This document shows positions 16,464-24,420 of a DNA stretch of 34,025 bases, piece by piece. A program made the position numbers and the translations under genes. Source of the DNA: Tissierellia bacterium (lineage in GTDB: Bacteria > Bacillota > Clostridia > Tissierellales > Tepidimicrobiaceae); NCBI GenBank assembly GCA_012728595.1, contig JAAYEU010000143.1:1-34025 (forward strand). The letters are read 5' to 3'. Every line of letters starts with the position of its first letter. Within the stretch, counting starts at the first letter, position 1. The notes under the pieces are model-generated. The model did no database searches. It was not told the DNA's origin and saw only the letters and a program-made list of their open reading frames with translations.

Positions 16464-16481
16464 AAAGAGAGAGGTGTTATT

Positions 16482-17669
16482 ATGGGCAATGATTTAAGGG
16501 AAAAAGCTTTAAATTTACACAGGGAGAAGCAAGGAAAAATTGCTCTTCAGACTAAGGTTTCTGTAGACAAGCCAGAAAATTTAGTTTTGGCTTATACTCC
16601 AGGAGTTGCAGAACCTTGTTTGGAGATACACAAGGATGGAGACAAGGTATATGAATATACATCTAAGGGAAACTGGGTTGCGGTTGTAACCAATGGAACG
16701 GCAGTCCTTGGCCTGGGAGATATTGGACCTGCAGCTAGCTTACCAGTAATGGAAGGTAAAGCAGCCTTGTTTAAGGCGTTTGCAGGTGTAGATGCCTTCC
16801 CCATATGTTTAAACACCAAAGATGTAGACGAGTTTGTAAAGGCAGTGAAACTTTTGGAGACTTCCTTTGGAGGCATTAATTTAGAAGATATAAAAGCACC
16901 TGAATGTATGGAAATAGAAGAGAAACTAAAAGAGCTTTGCAATATACCAGTATTCCATGATGATCAGCATGGTACTGCTGTAGTTGCAGTTGCAGCTTTG
17001 ATAAATAGTTTAAAAGTTGTAGGAAAAGAATTGGAGGATATAAGGGTAGTAATTAATGGGGCTGGAGCAGCTGGTATTGCAATAGCTAAATTACTATTAG
17101 AAATGAAAGTAAAAGACATTATACTTTGCGATAGTCAAGGAGTATTATATGAAGGTAGAACTAGCGGAATGAATAAGTATAAAGACGAAATAGCTAGACT
17201 TACCAATAAAGATGGTATAAAGGGAAGTTTGGAAGACGCAGTAGTTGGGGCGGACGTTTTCATAGGGGTTTCAGTTGCTAATTGCCTGAGTTTTGATGTG
17301 ATTAAATCAATGAATGAGGATCCAATTATCATGGCCTTAGCCAATCCTGTACCAGAAGTTTCACCTGATGTAGCAAAGAAAGCTGGTGCAAAGGTAGTTT
17401 GCACAGGTAGATCAGATTATCCGAACCAAGTAAATAACGTATTGGCCTTTCCTGGAATATTTAAGGGGGCTCTTGATGTAAGGGCTAAAGAAATTAACGA
17501 AGAGATGAAGATAGCAGCAGCTTATGCAATAGCAGGATTAATAGGGGAAAATGAGCTAAATGAAGAATATGTAATTCCAGATGTATTCGATAAAAGGGTA
17601 GCAGAAAATGTTGCTGAAGCTGTAAGTCAAGCAGCTATAAAAACTGGCGTTGCGCAAAAAAGATTGTAA
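16482..17669 (+). CDS. NAD(P)-dependent malic enzyme
   Basis: It oxidatively decarboxylates malate to pyruvate with reduction of NAD(P). It is the short bacterial type (395 residues). VLAYTPGVAEPC contains the catalytic Tyr38. GKAALFKAFAGVDAFPICL contains the catalytic Lys region. Metal ligands are Glu136 in NLEDIKAPE and Asp160/Asp161 in FHDDQHGTA. The Rossmann motif is INGAGAAGIA (191-200). Cofactor preference cannot be fixed from the motif alone. A GAGAGGTG site precedes the ATG. Its stop codon is part of the AAGGAGGG that belongs to the next gene. Confidence 0.93.
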   Translation: MGNDLREKALNLHREKQGKIALQTKVSVDKPENLVLAYTPGVAEPCLEIHKDGDKVYEYTSKGNWVAVVTNGTAVLGLGDIGPAASLPVMEGKAALFKAFAGVDAFPICLNTKDVDEFVKAVKLLETSFGGINLEDIKAPECMEIEEKLKELCNIPVFHDDQHGTAVVAVAALINSLKVVGKELEDIRVVINGAGAAGIAIAKLLLEMKVKDIILCDSQGVLYEGRTSGMNKYKDEIARLTNKDGIKGSLEDAVVGADVFIGVSVANCLSFDVIKSMNEDPIIMALANPVPEVSPDVAKKAGAKVVCTGRSDYPNQVNNVLAFPGIFKGALDVRAKEINEEMKIAAAYAIAGLIGENELNEEYVIPDVFDKRVAENVAEAVSQAAIKTGVAQKRL

Positions 17670-17718
17670 GGAGGGAGTATTACTAGGGAATATCATATTC
17701 CCTAGTATTTTAAATATG
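17668..17718 (+). promoter_or_regulatory. Shine-Dalgarno, 27-base hairpin, then fumA start
   Basis: A strong AAGGAGGG (17668-17675) is separated from the only usable start, ATG 17716, by a perfect inverted repeat with 13-base arms (17681-17693 and 17695-17707; core ACTAGGGAATAT/ATATTCCCTAGT). If the hairpin folds, the unpaired distance from ribosome site to ATG falls from 40 to about 13 bases. This resembles phage T4 gene 38, where a hairpin brings the two together. It could also act as a processing or pausing site. Confidence 0.6.
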
Positions 17719-18558
17719 AGAAAGATAGATTGTAATGAAATTACTAAAGCTGTCAAAAATGCCTGTATGGAAGCTAATTATTATATTCCTGAAGATGTTA
17801 GGCTGGTTTTAGAAAAAAGGTATGGGGAAGAAACATGGCCCATGGCAGAAAACATTTTGGAAAGGATAAAGGAAAACATAGAAATAGCAAGAAAAGAAAA
17901 AATGCCTCTATGCCAGGACACAGGAATGGTATCAGTATTTGTTGAGATAGGACAGGATGTCCATATAGTAAATGGAAATTTGGAAGAGGCTATAAATGAA
18001 GGAGTAAGACAAGGATACATGGAAGGTTATTTAAGAAAATCGGTAGTAAAGGATCCCTTAAATAGGACAAATACCAATGACAACACCCCAGCAGTCATCA
18101 ATTATAGGATAGTTCCTGGAGATAGCTTTAAAATGATTATCGCTCCAAAGGGCTTTGGGTCGGAAAATATGAGTAGGTTAAAGATGCTAAGACCAGCTGA
18201 TGGAGTTCAAGGAGTAAAGGATTTTGTAATAAAAGCTGTAGAAGAAGCTGGTGCAAATCCTTGTCCCCCTATTGTAGTTGGAGTTGGTATTGGCGGAACC
18301 TTTGACAAGGTGGCTAGTTTAGCTAAAAAGGCTTTATTAAGGCCTTTGTCAGAGAGAAATGAAGATGAATTCTATAGAAGATTAGAGGACGAGCTTTTAC
18401 AGGAGATTAATCAATTGGGAATAGGGCCACAGGGCTTTGGAGGCAAAACCACAGCTCTTGCAGTAAATATTGAAACCTTTCCGACACATATAGCTGGATT
18501 ACCAGTAGCTGTTAATATTAATTGTCATGTGGCAAGGTATAAGGAGGTAGAATTGTGA
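17716..18558 (+). CDS. fumA: Fumarate hydratase, Fe-S class I, alpha subunit
   Basis: With the next gene this forms the two-subunit [4Fe-4S] fumarase that interconverts fumarate and malate. Three conserved cysteines hold the cluster: Cys66 in MPLCQDTG, one in ANPCPPIVVGVGIGGT and one in NINCHVARY. FGGKTTALAVNIET and KGFGSENMSRLKML are further family blocks. 280 residues is the expected length. The frame is open from TTG 17650, inside the malic enzyme gene, but homology begins at MRKIDCNEI, so ATG 17716 is used despite the unusual spacing from the ribosome site. Position between malic enzyme and the beta subunit supports a role in aspartate or malate turnover. A tartrate dehydratase is the alternative, less likely with aspartase and malic enzyme next door. 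Confidence 0.92.
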   Translation: MRKIDCNEITKAVKNACMEANYYIPEDVRLVLEKRYGEETWPMAENILERIKENIEIARKEKMPLCQDTGMVSVFVEIGQDVHIVNGNLEEAINEGVRQGYMEGYLRKSVVKDPLNRTNTNDNTPAVINYRIVPGDSFKMIIAPKGFGSENMSRLKMLRPADGVQGVKDFVIKAVEEAGANPCPPIVVGVGIGGTFDKVASLAKKALLRPLSERNEDEFYRRLEDELLQEINQLGIGPQGFGGKTTALAVNIETFPTHIAGLPVAVNINCHVARYKEVEL

Positions 18559-19121
18559 TGATAAAACTTACTACTCCATTGACAGATGAAAAGATAAAGA
18601 ATTTAAAGGCAGGAGATAACGTTTTACTATCGGGAACCATTTATACAGCTAGGGACGCTGCCCATGAAAGGCTGGTTCAACTATTGGACAAAGGGGAGAG
18701 ATTGCCAATAGAATTAAAAGACCAAATAATCTATTATGTGGGTCCTAGTCCAGCAAAACCCGGAAAGGTAATTGGCTCAGCAGGACCGACTACTAGCTAT
18801 AGGATGGATCCTTATGCCCCAAAATTATTAGATGCTGGATTGAAAGGAATGATCGGCAAGGGGGATAGGGGAGATGAGGTGGTTGAGGCTATTATAAAGA
18901 ACAAAGGGCTTTATTTTGTTGCCATAGGTGGTGTAGCGGCCTTATTGAGTAAATCCATCAAAAAAGCAGAGGTAGTTGCTTATGAGGATTTAGGGTCTGA
19001 GGCCATTAGAAGGCTAAAGGTAGAAGACCTACCCCTTATAGTTGCAATCGATAGCAAAGGAAATAATTTATATGAAAGTGGTAGAAAGATGTATCTAGAG
19101 AATAGAAAGGCAAAAGCCTAA
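18558..19121 (+). CDS. fumB: Fumarate hydratase, Fe-S class I, beta subunit
   Basis: This is the C-terminal half of class I fumarase as a separate chain (187 residues). ITKL-type opening is seen as MIKLTTPL, followed by LSGTIYTARDAAHERL, GSAGPTTSYRMDPYAP, MIGKGDRG and FVAIGGVAALLSKSI, all typical of the beta domain that binds the substrate carboxylates. AAGGAGGT at 18541-18548 and the overlap of ATG 18558 with the alpha TGA argue for this start over GTG 18555. It ends the operon ahead of a clear terminator. The gene symbol follows clostridial usage and does not imply the E. coli FumB isozyme. Confidence 0.92.
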   Translation: MIKLTTPLTDEKIKNLKAGDNVLLSGTIYTARDAAHERLVQLLDKGERLPIELKDQIIYYVGPSPAKPGKVIGSAGPTTSYRMDPYAPKLLDAGLKGMIGKGDRGDEVVEAIIKNKGLYFVAIGGVAALLSKSIKKAEVVAYEDLGSEAIRRLKVEDLPLIVAIDSKGNNLYESGRKMYLENRKAKA

Positions 19122-19172
19122 CAAACTTTAGAATCAAAGCAAATACTTATGTCATTAAACTTTATGTAATAT

Positions 19173-19200
19173 AAAAGGACCCAGATTTAGGTCCTTTTTG
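19173..19200 (+). terminator. Terminator after fumarase beta
   Basis: AAAAGGACC (19173-19181)/GGTCCTTTT (19190-19198) forms a 9-bp stem with an 8-base loop and a T5 tail from 19195. The A run on the other side lets it also end the minus-strand tRNA-Leu transcript. Confidence 0.88.
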
Positions 19201-19216
19201 TTTACTTTAACATTAT

Positions 19217-19303
19217 TGGTGCCGGTGGTGGGACTCGAACCCACACGTCCCGAAGGACAACGGATTTTGAGTCCGTCTCGTCTGCCAGTTCCAACACACC
19301 GGC
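19217..19303 (-). tRNA. tRNA-Leu (anticodon CAA)
   Basis: On the minus strand the acceptor stem GCCGGTG/CACCGGC closes an 87-base cloverleaf with encoded CCA. The anticodon stem is ACGGA/TCCGT with loop CTCAAAA, so the anticodon is CAA (reads UUG). The long variable arm TGTCCTTCGGGACG and T-loop GGTTCGAGTCCC are typical of tRNA-Leu. Confidence 0.95.
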
Positions 19304-19320
19304 TTGCTTATTACTAAAAT

Positions 19321-19349
19321 ATAATAACATAAAATTATAAATTAATCAA
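19321..19349 (-). promoter_or_regulatory. Promoter of tRNA-Leu(CAA)
   Basis: On the minus strand TTGATT (plus 19344-19349) is 17 bases from TATTAT (plus 19321-19326), preceded by TGT as an extended -10. Transcription would begin about ten bases before the tRNA 5' end. Confidence 0.65.
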
Positions 19350-19395
19350 GTATTTTATCGTCAATATAATTTTCGCTTATCAAGATGCTCAATTA

Positions 19396-19983
19396 ATGTT
19401 ATTTAAGCCAAAAAGATTGACTGTTATTCTAGCTATAGGAGTTACAAAAGAGCTGGTTGGAGGCTTAGGAATGAGTCAGTTTAATCCTGCCTTATTTGGC
19501 AGGGTAGCTATGATCATATTAGCTCCTCTATTTGCAGGTATAGCCGTTGGACCTCCTGACTTAGGAACCATCGATGCAGTTACCAAAGCAAGTCCTTTAG
19601 CCCTACTTGGAGGGGGCATGGAGATGCCTAGTTATCTGCAGATGTTTCTTGCCTTCCCAGGAGGAGCCCTTGCTGAATCATCACCTTTAGCACTCTTAAT
19701 AGGTGGCTTGTATATTTACAAAAAGGGACATATTGATTGGCGAATTCCAGTATCCATATTTGGAACAGTGGCTATAATGGCCCTTTTATTGGGACAGGAT
19801 CCAATCTATTATATTTTAGCTGGCGGATTGATAATTGGGTCAATATTTATGGCAATCGACTGGGTAATATCTCTAATTACTGCAAGTGGTAAGATAATAT
19901 TCGGAGTAGCTATTTTAATATTTGTGTATATTCGACAAACAGCCCAGAGATTTTTTAAAAAAGTTACTATGAAATTTCCTTAA
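19396..19983 (+). pseudogene. RnfD/NqrB-like subunit remnant, truncated at both ends
   Basis: The reading frame aligns by eye with the intact RnfD at 29722-30762. KELVGGLGMSQFNPALFGR answers KQFFGGLGANFMNPALAAR; GGALAESSPLALLIGGLYI answers GAIGETSTLLLLIGAAYL; HIDWRIPVSIFGTV answers VIDWKIPVFYLGTT; GSIFMAIDWVISLITASGKIIFG answers GAFFMATDYVTTPVTPVGRIIFG. The first about 110 residues (the first membrane spans) and the last about 45 are missing. The conserved MATDYVTTPVT block has decayed, and the tail becomes QTAQRFFKKVTMKFP, unlike the family. There is no ribosome site before ATG 19396. It is a worn paralogue from an older Rnf/Nqr-type cluster, close to a tRNA gene. Confidence 0.75.
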
Positions 19984-19990
19984 TTAATAA

Positions 19991-20020
19991 GGACAAGAAC
20001 TTAATACCTATGGTACAATA
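19991..20020 (+). promoter_or_regulatory. Candidate promoter of the molybdopterin-binding/polA genes
   Basis: AGGACA (19991-19996) and TACAAT (20015-20020) are 18 bases apart, with TGG forming an extended -10. A second TATAAT at 20024-20029 has only a poor -35 (CTTAAT, 20001-20006). One of the two probably starts the transcript. Confidence 0.4.
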
Positions 20021-20058
20021 ATTATAATGTTTGTAAAGGGTGTTTAGGGGTGATAAAG

Positions 20059-21081
20059 ATGAAATCTGTCAGAGTAGAAGATGCTGTTGGAATGGTGTTG
20101 GGACATGATTTAACGGAGATAGTACCAGGGAAATTTAAGGGAGTTGCCTTCAAAAAAGGCCACATAATAAAGGAATCCGACATAGAAAAACTATTAAGGA
20201 TAGGAAAAGAACATATCTACGTACTTGAACTAGATGAAAATACTTTACATGAAGACGATGCAGCTATTATGATAGGGGATTTGGCTTGTGGAGAAGGTAC
20301 CTATTATACCCTTCCCAAGGAAGGAAAAATCAATATTATGTCTAAATATAGGGGCTTATTAAGAATAGATAAGGAAATACTATATGAGATTAATAGCTTG
20401 GGAGATATGATATTAGCAACAATCCATGGTAATAGGATTATTGAAGGGGACAGTTTAATAGGCGGTTTTAGAATTATTCCTCTAACTATGGAAAAGGAAA
20501 GATTAGCACAAGCAGAGAGTATACTAAGGGAGAAGGGACCAATATTTAATATAAAACCCTTTAAGAAGTTAAAAGTCTCATTGATTATTACTGGGTCTGA
20601 AGTCTATAAGGGTAGAATTGAAGATAAGTTTGGTCCTGTAATTGAAGCTAAAGTTAAGGATTTTGACTCAGAGATTATATATAAAGTTATAGTACCAGAT
20701 GAACAGGAAAGAATTAAGGAGGAGATTATAAAGTCGAAAGAAAAAGGGGCAGAGCTTATAATAGTTACGGGAGGGATGTCTGTTGACCCAGATGATAAAA
20801 CACCAAGGGCAATAAAATCTACGGGAGCTAACATTATTACATATGGGGCTCCTGTGCTGCCAGGGGCAATGCTATTATTATCTTATTTAGATCATATTCC
20901 TCTAATAGGCCTGCCAGGATGTGCTATGTTTTCACGAATTACATCCTTGGATTTAATATTACCCCGTATTTTTGCGGGAGAAAGAATTTCACGAGAGGAT
21001 ATTATAAATATGGGTTACGGTGGTCAGTGTTTAAGCTGTAAAGTTTGCAGCTATCCCGATTGTCATCTTGGAAAATACTAG
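20059..21081 (+). CDS. MoeA/MogA-like molybdopterin-binding protein
   Basis: The protein has an N-terminal SAF-like part (VRVEDAVGMVLGHDLTEI and FKKGHIIKESDIEKL) and a MoaB/Mog domain from about residue 170. That domain shows VSLIITGSEVY, ELIIVTGGMSVDPDDKTP and PGAMLLLSYLDHIPLIGLPG, the usual molybdopterin-binding motifs. The tail has a cysteine cluster, GGQCLSCKVCSYPDCHLGK, which suggests a bound metal. Related proteins accompany molybdenum hydroxylases (xanthine dehydrogenase type), but none is here, so the function is open. GTG 20050 is also in frame; ATG 20059 fits the AGGGGTGA site and the usual N-terminus better. polA follows after 33 bases. Confidence 0.85.
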   Translation: MKSVRVEDAVGMVLGHDLTEIVPGKFKGVAFKKGHIIKESDIEKLLRIGKEHIYVLELDENTLHEDDAAIMIGDLACGEGTYYTLPKEGKINIMSKYRGLLRIDKEILYEINSLGDMILATIHGNRIIEGDSLIGGFRIIPLTMEKERLAQAESILREKGPIFNIKPFKKLKVSLIITGSEVYKGRIEDKFGPVIEAKVKDFDSEIIYKVIVPDEQERIKEEIIKSKEKGAELIIVTGGMSVDPDDKTPRAIKSTGANIITYGAPVLPGAMLLLSYLDHIPLIGLPGCAMFSRITSLDLILPRIFAGERISREDIINMGYGGQCLSCKVCSYPDCHLGKY

Positions 21082-21114
21082 GGAAACTTTTCTAAAACTA
21101 AAGGGAGTGATTTT

Positions 21115-23796
21115 GTGAATAAAAAACAAAAGGAAAAGTTGATGGTTATAGATGGAAATAGTTTAATTCATAGAGCCTTTTATGCGCTTCCACTCTTGTC
21201 TACAAAGGACGGTATATATACCAATGGAGTCTATGGATTCTTAACCATGCTATATAGGATTAGAGAAGAATACCATACTGACTATATATGTGTAGCTTTT
21301 GATAAAAAGGGGCCTACCTTTAGGCATGAAACTTTCGATTCATATAAAGCAAATAGAGATTCTACCCCCAATGAATTGGTTCAGCAATTTCCAATAATAA
21401 GGGAAGTACTTTCAGCCATGGATATAGCTCAATTGGAGTTAGATGGATATGAAGCAGATGATATTGCTGGCACACTGGCTCAATTAGGGGAAGACAAAGG
21501 TATGGAAGTAATATTGGTAACTGGGGATAGGGACTATCTTCAATTGGCATCTGATAATACAAAGGTGTTGATAACTAAAAAGGGAATTACAGAGCTGGAT
21601 GAATATGATAGGGAAAAGGTAATAGAGGAATATGGAATAAGCCCAGAACAGCTTATTGATTTAAAGGGGCTTATGGGAGATAAGTCGGATAATATTCCAG
21701 GAGTACCAGGAATTGGCGAAAAAACTGGTATAAAATTATTGAAACAATTTGGTACTATGGAGAACCTATATGATAATATAGATAAGGTAGGGGGTAAGAA
21801 GACCAGGGAATCTTTAATCGAACATAAAAATATGGCCATACTCAGCAAAACACTCGGCAAGATAATTAGAAATGCTCCTATTAATATTACCATAGAGCAA
21901 TTGAGGGCGGGAAAACCTGATTGGGATAAATTAAAAGAGCTCTATACCTCCTTGGAATTTAATAGCTTACTTTCTAAATTACCTGAGGATGAAGTTGAAT
22001 TAGAAGAGCCCAACTATAAAACGGAATACATAATCCTAGAAGGAAATAATTTTAAAGCAGTTATAGAAGCAATTAAAGAGGAAAAGGCCTTCTATTTCAA
22101 ATTTTTATTTGAAGACGATAATTATATTAAGAGTCCTATCTTAGGAATAGGGATAAAGGTAGGAGACAATACCCCTTATTATATAGATTTTTCTCAAAAT
22201 AGGGTTGACATTTTTAAAGATGAGTTTAAAAAGTATTTTGAGTCGGAAGATATTAAAAAATATGGCCATATGGTAAAGATGGATATATTTGCCCTACTTC
22301 ATTTAAATATAGATATAAGCAATCTAGCTTTCGATAGTGTAATAGGTCAATACCTATTAAATCCAGCCCAAACGGATTATAGTATTAACGCCTTGGGAAA
22401 GGAGTATTTAAACATATACGGGATAGATAAGGAAAGCTTATTAGGAAAAGGCAAGAACAAAAAAAGCTATAAAGATCTTTCAATAGATACTCGGGCTGAA
22501 TACATTGCACAAAGTTTGGATTTAATCCATGGAGTAAGAAAGCCCATTATGGATAAGATTGAAGAATATGGAATGGATAAGCTCTACTACGAAGTGGAAT
22601 TGCCATTGGTAGAAGTGTTGGCCAATATGGAATACCATGGATTTACAGTGGATTTAGATATATTAAATAGTCTAGGAGAAGAATTTCAAGCTCAAATCGA
22701 TAGGTTAACGGAGGAAATATACTTCTTGGCTGGTAGGGAGTTTAATATTAATTCTCCTAAACAATTGGGAGAGATTTTATTTGATGAGCTTAATTTACCA
22801 GTAATTAAAAGGACTAAAACTGGATACTCTACCGATGCAGAGGTATTGGATAAGTTAAAGGGAGAGCATGAGATAATTGAAAAAATTCTCAAATATAGAC
22901 AGATGGTAAAATTAAAGTCCACCTATATTGACGGTTTAATAAATGTCGTAGATAAAGAAACTAATAAAATCCATTCAAGTTTTAATCAAACCGTTACCAA
23001 TACGGGAAGAATCAGTAGTACCGATCCCAATCTTCAAAATATACCAATTAAAACGGAAGAAGGAAGAAAAATACGTAAAGCCTTCATAGCCAAAAATGAA
23101 GATTATATATTGGTGGATGCAGATTATTCTCAAATTGAATTAAGGGTATTAGCCCATATTTCAAAGGATCCAAAGCTTATTGAGGCTTTTCATCAAGATG
23201 AAGATATCCATACCAAAACTGCATCTGAGGTGTTCCACATTCCAAAAGACCAGGTAACTTCTCTGATGAGAGATAGAGCAAAGGCCGTTAATTTCGGCAT
23301 AGTCTATGGAATTAGCGACTATGGCCTTTCAAAAGATTTAAATATATCTAGAAAAGAGGCAAAGGAGTATATAGACAATTATCTAAAAAATTATAAGATG
23401 GTAAAAAAATATATGGAAGATATAATAAAAATGGGGAAGGAAAAGGGCTATGTAGAAACCCTATTAAACAGGCGAAGGTATGTTCCAGAGCTTAAGTCCA
23501 GAAACTTCAATGTTAGGTCGTTTGGAGAAAGGATTGCCATGAATACCCCTATACAGGGTAGTGCAGCAGATATAATTAAAGTTGCTATGGTCAAGGTGTT
23601 TAAGGAGTTAAATAGGAGGAACTTAAAATCAAGACTAATACTACAGGTTCATGACGAACTTGTAATCGAAGCCCACAAACAGGAAGTAGAAGAAGTAAAA
23701 ACTATTGTAAGGGATATTATGGAAAATGCTATTGAATTGGATATTCCTCTAAAAGTAGACTTAAAGACGGGGGTTAACTGGTATGAATCCATGTAA
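21115..23796 (+). CDS. polA: DNA polymerase I
   Basis: PolA fills gaps and removes RNA primers in replication and repair. The N-terminal 5'-nuclease domain (residues 1-290) shows VIDGNSLIHRAFYAL, YEADDIAGTLA and DLKGLMGDKSDNIPGVPGIG. Polymerase motifs are A (LVDADYSQIELRVLAH), B (RDRAKAVNFGIVYGIS) and C (LQVHDELVIEA). The middle 3'-5' exonuclease domain is present in size, but the first DxE motif reads FKFLFEDD, so proofreading is probably lost, as in Bacillus PolA. The 893-residue length is normal. The start is GTG 21115 with AAAGGGAGTGA upstream. It overlaps coaE by 14 bases. Confidence 0.97.
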   Translation: MNKKQKEKLMVIDGNSLIHRAFYALPLLSTKDGIYTNGVYGFLTMLYRIREEYHTDYICVAFDKKGPTFRHETFDSYKANRDSTPNELVQQFPIIREVLSAMDIAQLELDGYEADDIAGTLAQLGEDKGMEVILVTGDRDYLQLASDNTKVLITKKGITELDEYDREKVIEEYGISPEQLIDLKGLMGDKSDNIPGVPGIGEKTGIKLLKQFGTMENLYDNIDKVGGKKTRESLIEHKNMAILSKTLGKIIRNAPINITIEQLRAGKPDWDKLKELYTSLEFNSLLSKLPEDEVELEEPNYKTEYIILEGNNFKAVIEAIKEEKAFYFKFLFEDDNYIKSPILGIGIKVGDNTPYYIDFSQNRVDIFKDEFKKYFESEDIKKYGHMVKMDIFALLHLNIDISNLAFDSVIGQYLLNPAQTDYSINALGKEYLNIYGIDKESLLGKGKNKKSYKDLSIDTRAEYIAQSLDLIHGVRKPIMDKIEEYGMDKLYYEVELPLVEVLANMEYHGFTVDLDILNSLGEEFQAQIDRLTEEIYFLAGREFNINSPKQLGEILFDELNLPVIKRTKTGYSTDAEVLDKLKGEHEIIEKILKYRQMVKLKSTYIDGLINVVDKETNKIHSSFNQTVTNTGRISSTDPNLQNIPIKTEEGRKIRKAFIAKNEDYILVDADYSQIELRVLAHISKDPKLIEAFHQDEDIHTKTASEVFHIPKDQVTSLMRDRAKAVNFGIVYGISDYGLSKDLNISRKEAKEYIDNYLKNYKMVKKYMEDIIKMGKEKGYVETLLNRRRYVPELKSRNFNVRSFGERIAMNTPIQGSAADIIKVAMVKVFKELNRRNLKSRLILQVHDELVIEAHKQEVEEVKTIVRDIMENAIELDIPLKVDLKTGVNWYESM

Positions 23797-24397
23797 TAGA
23801 AAAATCATAGGTTTGACTGGCGGTATAGCTACTGGAAAGTCTACCGCCTCCAGTATATTGATAGAAATGGGTTATTTAGTAATAGATGCAGATAAAATAG
23901 CTAGACAGGTGGTAGAGGTGGGAAAGCCAGCCTATGAGGAAATAGTGAAGGTCTTTGGAAAAGGGATACTAGATGATGAAAATAATATAGATAGGAAGAA
24001 ATTAGCTTCTTTGATATTTAAAGATTCAGCTATGAGGAAAAAACTAAATGCTATAGTCCACCCTCATATTTTTCAAGAGATGAAAGATAAAATTGAACAA
24101 TATAAGGACCAAAGGGTTATTTTTCTAGATGTGCCACTATTGATAGAAGAATTGGATAAGTTTAAGGAGTATGAAATAGACCTTGATGATATATGGCTTG
24201 TATATGTAGATGAAAATACACAATTAGATAGGCTTATTAAAAGAGACAAGATTAATAGGGAGGAAGCCATAAGAAAAATTAGGGCCCAAATTTCTATAGA
24301 AGAAAAGAAAAAATATGTTACTAAGATTATCGATAATAGAAAGGATATAAACAACTTAAAGGAACAGATCACCAAATTATTAAAAGAGAGTATATGA
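23783..24397 (+). CDS. coaE: Dephospho-CoA kinase
   Basis: CoaE phosphorylates dephospho-CoA, the last step of coenzyme A synthesis. The P-loop is GLTGGIATGKST (10-21). YLVIDADKIARQVVE contains the substrate-binding Asp, and IVHPHIFQEM and FLDVPLLIEE are characteristic. RLIKRDKINREEAIRKIRAQ is the lid region. 204 residues is the family length. It starts inside the end of polA, with GGGGGTT as the likely ribosome site. The order polA-coaE is common in Firmicutes. Confidence 0.96.
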   Translation: MNPCNRKIIGLTGGIATGKSTASSILIEMGYLVIDADKIARQVVEVGKPAYEEIVKVFGKGILDDENNIDRKKLASLIFKDSAMRKKLNAIVHPHIFQEMKDKIEQYKDQRVIFLDVPLLIEELDKFKEYEIDLDDIWLVYVDENTQLDRLIKRDKINREEAIRKIRAQISIEEKKKYVTKIIDNRKDINNLKEQITKLLKESI

Positions 24398-24420
24398 TTC
24401 TTTGGAGGTTTTAAAAACAT

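Noticed and set aside
17650-17715. TTG 17650 as the fumA start
   Set aside because: It lies inside the malic enzyme gene and adds 22 residues with no family similarity; the ribosome site is downstream of it.
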